Shown in pieces: positions 35,450-46,216 of a DNA stretch of 64,000 nucleotides. Origin of the DNA: Ascidia mentula. Taxonomy: Eukaryota; Chordata; Ascidiacea; Phlebobranchia; Ascidiidae. Position 1 is the stretch's first letter. Each line of letters opens with the position of its first letter. The stretch spans positions 14,260,001 to 14,324,000 of the forward strand of contig OX387198.1 of NCBI GenBank assembly GCA_947561715.1, read 5' to 3'. Made by a program: the position numbers and the translations under genes. The notes under the pieces were generated by a model. It had not been told where the DNA came from. It did not search any database and worked only from the letters and a program-made list of their open reading frames with translations.

Positions 35450-38370
35450 ATGTTTGTAGCTGTTCTTTCTGTATTGGCTCTGATAGCACAAGGTATGCTG
35501 TGTAATGAGATAGAAATCGTAATAGTTTTAAATGTATTTTTGAACAAAGGTTGTTTATATATTCAGGTGAAGGTCTGCTGTGCTACAATTGTGTTTACAA
35601 CCCAGCGTCAGATTCATCGAACTCCGAATGTCGAGTTCCTAATCAGTTCCAGGTTAACACAGTAGTCAAATGCACAGATCCATCCGATGTCTGCATCACG
35701 GAAATTTCTTATCAAGGTTGCAATTGCAATTGTTGTGACAAGATATGATCGCCCCAAAAAGTACCCGTTTCTTACAACAATTTCAAACAAAGATAATTTA
35801 TTTGCACTGGGTATCCCCACGACATTTTGTGCTAACACTGATCGCGATTGGCTATATGATGCCAAGCATTCATCTATGTCGCATTTTTTTTTACCTTGGC
35901 GGATTTCAAACCCAGGTTATTTTGTCCACGATTTCTGATCAGGTTTTCTACTTTTTGGGTGTCTGGCGCCTTGACTTAAGTTGCCAACCAATCGCCCGCC
36001 TTAAAAGTTCTTCTTACCACATATCCTCATCAATTGGTAGTTGTAGCCAAATTTTATGCTTTCATGAACGGTCAAATTTAAGATATTTGAATACATCCAA
36101 CGCAAATTGGATGCACAATTTGGATAGCCAAAGAATGTTGATGTTTATTTGCAGGTCAAAGCGTTAGTAAAGTGGAAAGAAAATGTGGACCACGTCCGAC
36201 TGCTGGTGCTCCTTGTCAGCCATTCGCAAGTGGAAATTGTTTTCAGTCTTTCTCGAAAGGTACGACCAGCAACACAGATATTTTAAGGTCTTGTTAACCG
36301 AGGGGTAACGGGAAGTTGTCCAATGGTTCCTGATTAAAATCAATAATAATTTTTTTTTTGCTCTTTTGCAGATGGATGTAACACATTTCGTGATCCTCAA
36401 GGTAAAAAAAACCGTTTGTTTGAGTTTAGATATGACCATAAATGCGTTTTGAGACATTTTTACACTAACTTTGGCAACACGTTTTAATTTGTATTTGCAT
36501 GAAAATATTGATAAATGTTTTTTTAGTCTCACCGTTAACGCAAGATGATTCTGCTCTGAGTATTTCTACACACTTTGTAAGTGAACATTTTAATGTTTAC
36601 AGCTCTGTTGTGTTATGATTGCACCTACCAACAAGCATTGGGTGTAATTGCCGAATGCGAAGGTCCAGGAATAGATGACATGTACCTGGAATCCTGCTCT
36701 GGCTCAAGCGATGCATGTTTGACGGCCGCCACGACTTTATGTAAGTATCGTACATACTGCACATGGTAATATTATTTGCGATGTGATTAGTTCCTTGCCA
36801 ACATAAAGCCCTTTTATCCGTTTTTGGGACTTGTCGGACAAAAGAGACTCGTTTTGAAAGTTGTAATTACTTTGGCCAAATAGTGTCTACTATTTATATT
36901 TATAACTTTTATTTATTTATGAATCAATAATTTTTATATTTATGATAGTTGATACCAATACGGTCACCAGATCCTGTGGATTGAGCCTTACACCAGAAGG
37001 ATGCATTGATAGCGCCTTTTTAGGCAAAACTTGCACATCTAAATGTGATGAAGGTTTGTCAAATCTAAAATCGTTTTGCAAAACTACCAGTAACTTAAAC
37101 GTGTCTGTAAGTTTGATTTCAAAATGTTTTGCTCAAGGAGCCGCGAGTAGTATCGAATTTAACATTCAATTAGGGAAATGCCATGTAGACATATGTGGGT
37201 AACCGCATTACTGGAAATCTGTTGCGTGGCGATTAACCTTGCAGACCCGTATTGTTAGTAGTACACTTCAAAGCTTGCCAGAAACATGCTAATGTAATTA
37301 CTTAGTCGTATTTATTGGTTGTCAAACAAATATTACAATTGTAACCATTTATTCTTTCAATTACAGACGGTTGCAACGATGCACAATTTAAACCCAACGG
37401 TATGATAATTTGTTTCTAGTTTATGGTTTCGAGCTTCATTATTACATTTTTCAAAATTCCAGATACTTTTTTCTTGCGAAAAAGATGCTTTTCTAAAACT
37501 CAGTAAATTTTTGTCCTAAATTGAAGAACTTGTACATGGTTTACATTTTTGACAATTTTTTGTAGTTAAATGGACAGTGATTTCTGAATTTCCACTACAG
37601 GTGAACATTTGGATTGTTACCAATGTCGTTACAACTCCAGTGATCCACAAACAAATGAATGCAAGGGACCAGACGTTCCGGACCATTTACTTGCAAATTG
37701 TACAACCTCCGAATTCTGTTCAATAGCTACAGTAACTCAAGGTATGTCCCAGTAAAAAAATCAACCCCAAAGATAAATATACAGGAGTGGCGAACCTTTC
37801 CTTTGCGCCATTTTACTTTTAAATTAGTTACACTTTTATCCACTTTTATGCTTTGAGCAGATTAGGATTATTTAGATTAAGATTATTTTCATTTAAGTTA
37901 TTCACTTGTAGTTATGAGTAACCAAAAGTAACCAGGAAATCAGCTATCATTTTTTACAAGCTATTCAGCTTTTTCTTAACTTATTATCTCATATATAGTG
38001 GACATGGAATTGTGCAATGTTGATATACATTAAGCAAAATAGATCAAAATAAATACCTTTTGGTCGATATTTTTAATAGTATTGTTTTTAGGTGAAGAGG
38101 TTATCGAAATCGATAGACGTTGTGGAGGTGCAGGTGGAGATGACAAATGCCAAGATATGGAAAATGGTGCAACATACTGTATATCATTCTGCAAATATGG
38201 TAGAAAAATTTTGAAAAAAATAATTAATGGTTACACCCACCACCTGTTACTTAATAAATTATTTTTTTACATTTGCAGACGGATGCAACACTGCTGGACG
38301 ATCTCTAAGTTCTAATGGAGTGGTGTTGATTTTACTCATAGCAACTGGAATTTTGGCTCGTCCTGTTTAG
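35450..38370 (+). CDS. GPI-anchored protein with three Ly6/uPAR (LU) domains
   Basis: Ten exons: 35450-35492, 35567-35716, 36155-36259, 36372-36401, 36603-36740, 36949-37053, 37367-37399, 37601-37741, 38092-38199 and 38279-38370. They total 945 nt, 314 residues, and every intron is phase 1. Exon 1 is a signal peptide (MFVAVLSVLALIAQG). Exons 2-4, 5-7 and 8-10 each encode one three-finger domain that opens with a C-Y-x-C motif (LLCYNC, LLCYDC, LDCYQC) and closes with D-G-C-N. After the last CN a short linker leads to a hydrophobic tail (GVVLILLIATGILARPV), as in GPI-anchored proteins. The layout is like uPAR, but similarity is to the fold, not to a named ortholog. It should be displayed on the outer cell surface; its partner is unknown. 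A poly(A) signal lies at 38686. Confidence 0.88.
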
Positions 38371-38685
38371 TCTGTGCTATTCCCTTGAAAAATTAAAACA
38401 ATGTCATTGATGTCATTTGTTGATCGCCATGATTGATGATTTTTGTCTAAAATTAATCAATACACGTTTCATGATAATTCATTCCATTGCATCCGAGTAT
38501 AAGTTAAATTTTGTCTGGTTGAATGAAACATATCGCTGCTGTAATTCTTGTTGATAGATGATGACGTGTTCAATTTATTCTGTTTAAATAATTATAACAT
38601 AAACCCAAACATGTATATGAGCGTTTGCTATAAAGTTGATAATTGTTTTGCTAAACTTGTAACAACCATCGATTTATGTCAACCA

Positions 38686-38691
38686 AATAAA
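38686..38691 (+). terminator. Poly(A) signal of the three-finger gene
   Basis: AATAAA about 315 nt after the stop codon and 80 nt before the 5' LTR of the inserted gypsy element, so the insertion lies just beyond the likely transcript end. Confidence 0.5.
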
Positions 38692-38770
38692 TTCAAGCAA
38701 CTACTGCAACAAGAAGCGTGTTGTGTAAAAAGTATGGCAAAGAAATTTACATATGAGTTTAAAGTGCACG

Positions 38771-39126
38771 TGTAACATACGTCACAGAAACCAGTGCTTG
38801 TATTGCGTAATGTTTTGCGCGCAGCTTTGCACATGTACTGCATAATCCCACAATGTGACCCAAATGATTGAGCCATCGAATATTCTCGAGTAAAGTGATT
38901 CATTCAACATCCTGTTTACCACATAAAATGTTCTCCTATGCTTATGTCACATCACACCTATGTTCTTGTATTATATTACTTCAAGCGCCTCATGATATCA
39001 CGTGACATTATTGGCCAATCAGCTCTCATAATGGAGAGCGTAAAAAAGCCCAGGTTAGACCGGTAAATTCATTCTGATTCTAATCCATTCTAATTTATTC
39101 TACTTGCTGCCATTCTATTTGCTGGC
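38771..39126 (+). repeat. 5' LTR
   Basis: Starts tgtaacatac and is the same length as the 3' LTR, with 2 mismatches (gttctcctatg against gttcccctatg; cttgctgcc against cttgctacc). tggcggtag at its inner edge could be a primer site, but the matching tRNA is not identified. Confidence 0.88.
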
Positions 39127-39659
39127 GGTAGAATACCTTCGACAATAACAAAAACGAATAATTCAAAAACTATAATCGCTCGCTCGCACACGCATTTGAT
39201 TGTTTATTGATAACCGACTTTTTATTGCATGATCATTTTTTTCAATGTGCATATTGTGTTTTACCCTTTAAAAGCCTAATAGCTCCCATAAGACCAAGGT
39301 CGCTAGGGAAATTTTTATAAACTTACATAGTTTAGCGCCAATTGTTTGTCCGGCATAACGGCTTGTCACTACCAATAGGAAACATAATAATTACAGACTG
39401 CTAACGCAAAAGCCTGTTGTTTTTGGCAATTACAAATTAATGCAAACGCCTGTTGTTTCGGCATTTGCAACCCATTTTCCCCAAGCCAACATATTGCTCC
39501 AGTCGCCATTTTTTTATCAACCATTGTGTTGGGTTTAAACCCAACAAACTTGTAACAACCACGTTGAGTAAATTCATAAAGGAAGCCACTTTTTCGCCCG
39601 TAAGTAAGCGCACACGCAGTAAAACAGTAACCCCATTATCTCCAAGCCAAACCGTCGCC

Positions 39660-40688
39660 ATGTCAACAAGCGAAGCAGAAATTCCCATAGTTTCGCCGCG
39701 TAGTGTGTCATCGGAAACAAATCAGTCATTTCCCCCGGCGCACAATCACGATAACGCCGCAAATGAAGCGCAACTACAGCCGATGGTAAAACAAAATTTC
39801 CAGCTCGCTAGATTTTGGCCCAATGCCCAAAGCCATAAGCAATACTTCCAATATGCTGACAGACAATTTCAGAAAAAGGCAATTACCTCCGATTCTGACA
39901 AATTTGATTTTTTGTTGAAAAGTTTTTCGAAAGAGCAAACGTCCCAGTTCCAGAATTTAATTTCGCAGGCCTCTGTAACTGATACGCCGTATACTACCCT
40001 TAAGAAGGCAATAATTAAGCAAGCTACCGGATTGGGCGCCCAAATTTGGCAGACGGACATTTCAAACCTTATCCAACTCCCCAACGAATTCCCAAGTGTT
40101 TATTTAAATCGTTTGGCAAACGCCTGTGCTGAAAACCCGCATACTAATCAATTAGCACGAAAATTAGTGTTAAACGAATTTCTGCAACGTATGCCGACAG
40201 AAATTCAAATCTTGATTAAGTCACAAAATCCTGATACTTCGCTAGAAGACATTGGAATTTTAGCAGATCGAATTTCAGATACCAACCCCAATGCGCCAAG
40301 CGACCGCACGCAGCCAAACGAAATGCAACGTTTAACAAGTCAACTACAGGAATTGTTCACTACGTTTCAATCTTCAGCGACAGGACAGGGAACGCAAAAA
40401 CCGCATTATTCAGATCGCCAAAATTATCAATCTTACAACAGGCAAGCACAACCGTTCAGGCGTAACGCATTTCAGACACGTAATACAGCACCGCAACGCG
40501 CGACCAGAAGCTCTTATCAGCTGTTTCAGCAGCCGCAACAGTACAGTACGTCACAGCAGCCGCGCAAGCCATTTTCGGGATTTCCCCCAAATAGACAACG
40601 TTATAACTCAGACTTATGTTTTTATCACGCGCGTTTCGGTCCCCGTGCAAATAAATGCACCCCCCCCTTGCCAATGGAAAGGCAATAG
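39660..40688 (+). CDS. gypsy gag
   Basis: A frame of 342 codons from the ATG in accgtcgccatgtc. The middle part (QFQKKAITSDSDKFDFLLKS) and the following helical region fit gypsy capsid. A Gln- and Arg-rich nucleocapsid part ends in a zinc-binding-like CFYHARFGPRANKC. The frame leaves this motif at a run of eight C (40660-40667) and stops soon after, while the pol frame carries its continuation. In relatives this motif is uninterrupted, so the break is either programmed shifting or a one-base change in the C run. Confidence 0.75.
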   Translation: MSTSEAEIPIVSPRSVSSETNQSFPPAHNHDNAANEAQLQPMVKQNFQLARFWPNAQSHKQYFQYADRQFQKKAITSDSDKFDFLLKSFSKEQTSQFQNLISQASVTDTPYTTLKKAIIKQATGLGAQIWQTDISNLIQLPNEFPSVYLNRLANACAENPHTNQLARKLVLNEFLQRMPTEIQILIKSQNPDTSLEDIGILADRISDTNPNAPSDRTQPNEMQRLTSQLQELFTTFQSSATGQGTQKPHYSDRQNYQSYNRQAQPFRRNAFQTRNTAPQRATRSSYQLFQQPQQYSTSQQPRKPFSGFPPNRQRYNSDLCFYHARFGPRANKCTPPLPMERQ

Positions 40689-42729
40689 GCCTAAACAAAG
40701 TAACGAAGTTAAGATCAGACGTGAAGCAAAACCCGAACCAACATTCCCGCATATTCCATATATTTATGACAAGTTACATAATTTTTTGCTCTTACTTGAC
40801 TCAGGTTCTTCAAGCAACCTTCTTCCAATAGACAAAGAAACGCAGATTGTTCATAATAACTTCTTAACGGCAGATGGAACTCCCATACCATGCTATGGTC
40901 AGAAGACTTTAACAATTGATATAGGTTTCGGCCCAGTACCAGTTCTATTCAATCTTTGCACAGTTGACAAGCCAATTCTTGGCTACCCGTTTCTCGCAGA
41001 ACATCAGTTAATCTTAAAACCGGCTCTTGGAACCTTAGAATCAGCAATCACCCACACCAGCGTACCTATAGCAACTTCCACTTCTGTCACTATCTCTAAC
41101 ATGGATATGCTTTCCGACCCACGTTTCCGCAATATTCTAGACCAATACCCAACCCTCGCAGAACCGCCAGATTATAAAGAACCCCCAAAACACCCAATAG
41201 TCGCAGAATTGACAACCAATGGGAAAGCTCCAAATTTTCCCGTACGACGCATTCGCCCAGACCTCCTACCAAAGGTCAAAGAGGAAATTAAACGCATGGT
41301 TGACAGCAACCTAGCAACCATAGGCAGCTCGAATTATGGATCGCCACTGGTCGTCGTCACCAAGGCAAACGGAAATCTTCGTTTATGTGGGGATTACCGG
41401 AAAATTAACAGCATCCTTAAAGCAAATGTATATCCGATTCCACGACTTACTTCTATACAAGACCTACTACATGGTTCAACAGTTTATTCTACTATTGACT
41501 TAACCGCAGCTTTCCATAACATCCCATTAAAGCCAGCAGATAGGCACAAAACTGCAATCAAAACACCAGTGGGCAGTCTAATTTTCAACCGACTTCCCTT
41601 TGGGTTAAAAACAGCACCAAGCTACTTCCAGCAATTAGCAGACCTCGTAGTTGCCCCTATCAACCATTTCGTCTTCATGTACCTAGACGGCGCGCTCATA
41701 TTTAGCAAAACAGCTGATGAACACGAGAAACATCTCAAACTATTCTTGGACAGATTACAACTCTTTGGTCTCAAAGTCAACCGTGACAAATGTTGTTTCG
41801 GACGCAAGGAAGTGACATTCTGTGGTCACAAGGTCACCCCAAACGGCCTTCAGCCCCTGCAATCAAAAATCAAGGCAATTCAAGACTTCGAAGAACCAAA
41901 AACCACTAAGCAAATTCGACGCTTTGCTGGAATTTTAAATTTTTATCATTCATTTATCCCCAATCTTAGCAAACACCTTGCACCACTCTACCAACTTCTA
42001 AATGGCAATAAGAAAAATGCAGCAATTAAAATGACTGACGAAGCAAGACAAGCATTCTTGAAAGCCAAGGAATGTCTAAGCAATTACACTACCTTGAGTT
42101 ATCCTAACCCAGACGCCACGCTGCAATTGTACACCGACGCCAGTGACGTAGCAGCTGGTGCAGTAGTACATCAGGTCGTCGATGACAAGCACGAACCTCT
42201 TGCTTTCTTTTCACGCACCTTCAACCCAGCTCAACGCAACTATTCTACCTTTGATCGAGAACTTACAGCTATCAAATTGGCATTGCAACACTTCAGATAT
42301 TTACTTGAAGGACGGCCAGTAACAATTTTTACTGACCATCGACCCTTAGTGTCTGCAATCACTTCTAGCACACTCAGGGAAAACCCAAGGCAAGCAAGAG
42401 ACCTCGCGTACATCACTGAATTTACAACAGACGTCCGCTACATCCCTGGAGCTGAAAATATCGTTGCCGACGCTTTGTCCCGAACCCAAATCAACGCTAT
42501 ATTCCAACACTCAGCTCAAATCAATTGGAATGATATTGCAACGGCACAACAAAAACTCCTTCAAGAAGGCGGAGACCTGACCGAAGGTTTCTTACCTGAT
42601 TCTATCCAACTTTCTTCTCAAGACGTCCCAAATTCCAACCTCACCCTATGGGGAGATACTGCTGCTCATGGAACCTTTCGCCCACTTTTGGTTTTAGGAA
42701 ACAGATTTTTGATTCCATACACAGGTTAG
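40669..42729 (+). pseudogene. gypsy protease, reverse transcriptase and RNase H, RT motif altered
   Basis: The frame shows protease (LLLLDSGSSSNLLP, later ILGYPFLAE), then RT (LCGDYRKINSI; FNRLPFGLKTAPSYFQ), then RNase H (LYTDASDVAAGAVVH; FTDHRPLV; DALSR). The RT catalytic box reads MYLDGALIF: the second aspartate of the usual Y-x-D-D is glycine (codon 41689-41691). The frame has no normal start and depends on a shift from gag. It runs out at 42727-42729 just as the integrase should begin, in another frame. The rest is well preserved, in keeping with the young LTRs. Confidence 0.8.
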
Positions 42730-43898
42730 CTCACCCAGGACCTAAGAAAACTAGCGCTCAGATTTGCAGCCGTTACGTTTGGCCACACATGAGAAAGGAC
42801 ATTCAGGTCTGGACAAAAAGCTGCGACCATTGTCAGTTGACTAAAATTAACAGGCATAATAAAACCCCTTTGATGAGTTTTCCGCCCGTATCAGATAAGT
42901 TTCTCAGAATTCATGCTGACTTAATTGGCCCTCTACCGCAATCTAACGGTTGTGCATATATTTTTGTTATCATAGATCGGTTCACTCGTTTCCCAGCGGC
43001 AGTGCCTTTGCCCAACTGCACAACTCAGACAGTCTTAAACGCGTTTATGCATAATTGGATTGCGTTATACGGCGTTCCAGAATCAATAACCACCGACAGA
43101 GGTTCACAATTCACAAGTGAAATGTGGAACAACGCAATGGCCTTCCTAGGTATCCAGCATATCACCACCACCGCGTTTAATCCCAAAAGCAACGGCCTCG
43201 TGGAACGATGCAATAAGACAATAAAATTAGCTTTGAAATCTTTAACTAACAACCCCGACTGGTATTACCAGCTCCCACTCGCCCTTTTGTCCATACGCTC
43301 AGCGCATAAGGAAACGCTCCAAGCATCACCAAGCGACATGCTGTATGGCAAAGCATTAAGATTACCAGGTCAATTTTTTGGGTTAAACAGCGCCGACAAT
43401 ATCCAAGACCCTTCAACGTTTATTAAGGCCCAGAACGATTATTTCCGGAAATTCACATATACGCCGCCCCGTTTCCCAAAGTCCAGACCCACGTATTTGG
43501 ATAAACAATTAGCGAATTGCAAAAATGTGTACGTGCGAGTGGACCATCATAAGCCGCCTTTGATACCCGCTTACCAAGGCCCTTATAAGGTTCTGAGTAA
43601 AACCAACAAAACGTTTACCATAAGCAAGAATGATAAACCATATGTAGTGTCAATAGACCGCATTAAGGTCGCCACAAGTTTACTAGATATATTAGAAACC
43701 CCCAAGAATCTTCCACATAAACCCTGCGTTTCTCTTCCAGATGATTCAAATCATACCCAGACTAACAAAACGAGCAAGGAAGGCGAAGCCTCTACCACAG
43801 AAGCAGAACGTAGCGCACCGTTCACAACCACTCGGGTTTCCGGTAAACGCGTTGTCCGCATGCCGTCGCATTTACAAGATTACTCGTTGCAATATTAG
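42690..43898 (+). CDS. gypsy integrase
   Basis: The HHCC zinc-binding part (HRLAHPG, then CDHCQLTK) is followed by the DDE core: the first Asp in RIHADLIGPL, the second in TTDRGSQF, and the Glu in GLVERCNKT. A C-terminal region with DHHKPPLIPAYQGPYKVL follows, and the frame ends LQDYSLQY. It is in the frame of gag, shifted against RT/RNase H, with the crossover around 42680-42700. Integrase is normally part of the pol polyprotein, so a single-base indel is the simplest reading. All catalytic residues are present. Confidence 0.8.
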   Translation, partial: GFRKQIFDSIHRLAHPGPKKTSAQICSRYVWPHMRKDIQVWTKSCDHCQLTKINRHNKTPLMSFPPVSDKFLRIHADLIGPLPQSNGCAYIFVIIDRFTRFPAAVPLPNCTTQTVLNAFMHNWIALYGVPESITTDRGSQFTSEMWNNAMAFLGIQHITTTAFNPKSNGLVERCNKTIKLALKSLTNNPDWYYQLPLALLSIRSAHKETLQASPSDMLYGKALRLPGQFFGLNSADNIQDPSTFIKAQNDYFRKFTYTPPRFPKSRPTYLDKQLANCKNVYVRVDHHKPPLIPAYQGPYKVLSKTNKTFTISKNDKPYVVSIDRIKVATSLLDILETPKNLPHKPCVSLPDDSNHTQTNKTSKEGEASTTEAERSAPFTTTRVSGKRVVRMPSHLQDYSLQY

Positions 43899-43941
43899 CT
43901 TCTCACGACAACCCCCTTTGTATATAATTGTATTATTAACC

Positions 43942-45352
43942 ATGTTATGGTGCACCGGCACAACCGCCCTCGATTTCCATTTGCGCATCTGTTCGCCTCA
44001 GCAGCACAGGCCAATGCCTTGCCCATTCCCAAGTTTATGTTTCTACCCCGCAAGCAAACATAAATTGCCCTACCCTTACCCCAGTAGCATCCACGACCTT
44101 ATTGCAACACCTTAATGATAAGCAACAAGCCTATCACCTAGAGATACCATCTCTTCAAATGTCCGTCCACCATTGGAAAAATTGTGAAGCATATAACTGC
44201 CTTCACAAGGACGCAATTTGCACGTACAGTCACCTTGTCCTACAACCAATCCAGTGCGATTTAGTCCAGCCCAATTATCAAGCACTATTACGCCCGCCTG
44301 CTGAGTCCACCTCGACTGCAATTGGTTTTTACCTAAACGATTTAAATGATCAATTACGATCAAGTTTCCAACACCTGAATGCTGATGCATCTTACCTAAA
44401 ATGTCAACTGCAATCTTATCACTCGTTGCTACTTGCAACTAACGCGCGCATTAACCTCTCTCTTACTTTATCATTACTCAAGGGACAACAGAAAGCAGCC
44501 ATTACTGGAGAAACTATCACAGAGATCGGCTGCACGTACCGAAATGTACGCCTACTACGCTCCTTACAATATAATAATGTATTTGCCACACGTCCATTGT
44601 TTACCGAATTAGCCTGGCCAGCTAACTCGAAGTAAACCGTTAGGCAGCTGTATTCTAACAGAGAATTACACTCAAAGGTACAGTTTGTAGAGCACTACCA
44701 ACCTAATAGGATTTTTCACTTTAAAATATAAGGAAAAATCTTTCGGTTGATTAATTGTACAATGTCCCCGCAATTGCTTCCTATAAGTAAGTCGATTAAG
44801 TAAGATAACTTTATCGAAGCTTCCAACATTCTATAGAATGTCCCTATAGGAACCTCTCATTACCCGCTGAGGGATCGACTCAATTCTTGCGTCACTGGCA
44901 CAGACCAAACGGCAGAATGAACGCTTAGACTCGTATTTTGGAGGCAAAAGGACTTCTCCAAAACGTCGGATGTGGCAAACTTGCGCATCTCAAGCAGCAT
45001 CCACTCAGTACTTAAACAAACGTTATTAATGACACTCTCCTCTATAACAGACCCTTTTTGGAGCAGTATTTTGGCTATTTTAGTCATTTTATCCTTAATT
45101 TGGGGTGTCATATTAACAGGCTTTGCAATTAAGCATGTCTGGCTACGCCTATACCCACGTGAAAGACCAACTATTGCTCATTATATAGCACGGGCTCGGA
45201 CAAACTTAAATCCCTTCAATAGGAATGCACCAGGTAACGAACCTGAAGCAGCAGTACAAAACGAGGCTGAAAATAATCCCTTGCATGAATTGTACCCTGA
45301 TTTACAAAATGTAAATGCCCAGCAAGAACCAGCCGCACCTCCCACTGCATAG
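43942..45352 (+). pseudogene. env-like third region, interrupted
   Basis: After integrase come three frame segments: about 43942-44115, 44102-44635 and 44972-45352. The first begins with a hydrophobic, signal-like stretch. The second is Cys-containing and resembles an extracellular domain without repeats. The third ends with one strong membrane segment (FWSSILAILVILSLIWGVIL), a basic stretch and a polar tail. Position and membrane topology fit an envelope-type glycoprotein as found in some gypsy elements. Stops and frame changes interrupt it, and no family match can be claimed from sequence alone. Confidence 0.5.
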
Positions 45353-45620
45353 GCGCATGGCCCTATCCATAAATCTTCTCGCATTGTTATCACCCCCACG
45401 ACATGGTAATGACCCTTTGTGTATTCGCATGTCATTGCACATTTGTTGTGACTTTTCCTTGTGCACCATTATAACCGAGATTTCTCTATTAATAACTTAC
45501 CAAATTTGCGTATTATATCATTTTTTTCTCGCACCCACCATTTGCAATTCACTCGTTCAATCGCATTAACAACCTTTTTAATCGCCCACAGCTGATGTTA
45601 TATTCATCACCTGCAAATCT

Positions 45621-45629
45621 GGGGGGAAG
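45621..45629 (+). promoter_or_regulatory. Polypurine tract
   Basis: ggggggaag ends four bases before the 3' LTR, the place where plus-strand DNA synthesis of LTR elements is primed. Confidence 0.65.
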
Positions 45630-45633
45630 TACT

Positions 45634-45989
45634 TGTAACATACGTCACAGAAACCAGTGCTTGTATTGCGTAATGTTTTGCGCGCAGCTTTGCACATGTA
45701 CTGCATAATCCCACAATGTGACCCAAATGATTGAGCCATCGAATATTCTCGAGTAAAGTGATTCATTCAACATCCTGTTTACCACATAAAATGTTCCCCT
45801 ATGCTTATGTCACATCACACCTATGTTCTTGTATTATATTACTTCAAGCGCCTCATGATATCACGTGACATTATTGGCCAATCAGCTCTCATAATGGAGA
45901 GCGTAAAAAAGCCCAGGTTAGACCGGTAAATTCATTCTGATTCTAATCCATTCTAATTTATTCTACTTGCTACCATTCTATTTGCTGGC
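45634..45989 (+). repeat. 3' LTR
   Basis: 356 bp, 354 identical to the 5' LTR. Homology ends at gctggc; the next bases (atcctaac) differ from the internal sequence after the 5' LTR, which fixes the boundary. Confidence 0.88.
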
Positions 45990-46006
45990 ATCCTAACAAC
46001 GTTGTA

Positions 46007-46216
46007 TTGAAAGCTGTAATGTACCGTCGTAATGAAGAAGATAAAAGAAATGAATACAATTATTCGGGAAGAGATCTTGGTTCTGGGTGCTTTATAGAAC
46101 GGGGCAGAAGCAGGTTTAACCATCAAAGAGACTCAATAACCGCTCAGGCCATCGAGACACTGTTAAATATCTCTGAGACCCTTAGAGTTATTTACACACG
46201 TGACACGGAAAAATAA
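46007..46216 (+). other. Possible terminal exon beside the gypsy 3' LTR
   Basis: A plus frame (MKAVMYRRNEEDKRNEYNYS, ending VIYTRDTEK) closes with TAA, and AATAAA overlaps the region directly after it. Composition is polar and charged, with no family recognised. It could be the last exon of a gene split by the retrotransposon, or chance. No strong acceptor can be fixed between the LTR and the frame. Confidence 0.3.

Larger units (their letters stand above)
38771..45989 (+). mobile_element. Ty3/gypsy LTR retrotransposon with env-like region
   Basis: A 7.2-kb element with 356-bp LTRs that differ at two positions. It contains gag, a protease/RT/RNase H frame, an integrase frame and a third, env-like region in the order of env-bearing gypsy elements. 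A purine tract ggggggaag (45621-45629) precedes the 3' LTR. The flanking bases (gcacg before, atcct after) show no target-site duplication, so the ends may have been altered after insertion or the element may have recombined. The coding region has a catalytic change in RT and shifted frames, so the copy looks unable to move on its own. It sits between the three-finger gene and segmental-duplication arm 2. Confidence 0.9.
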
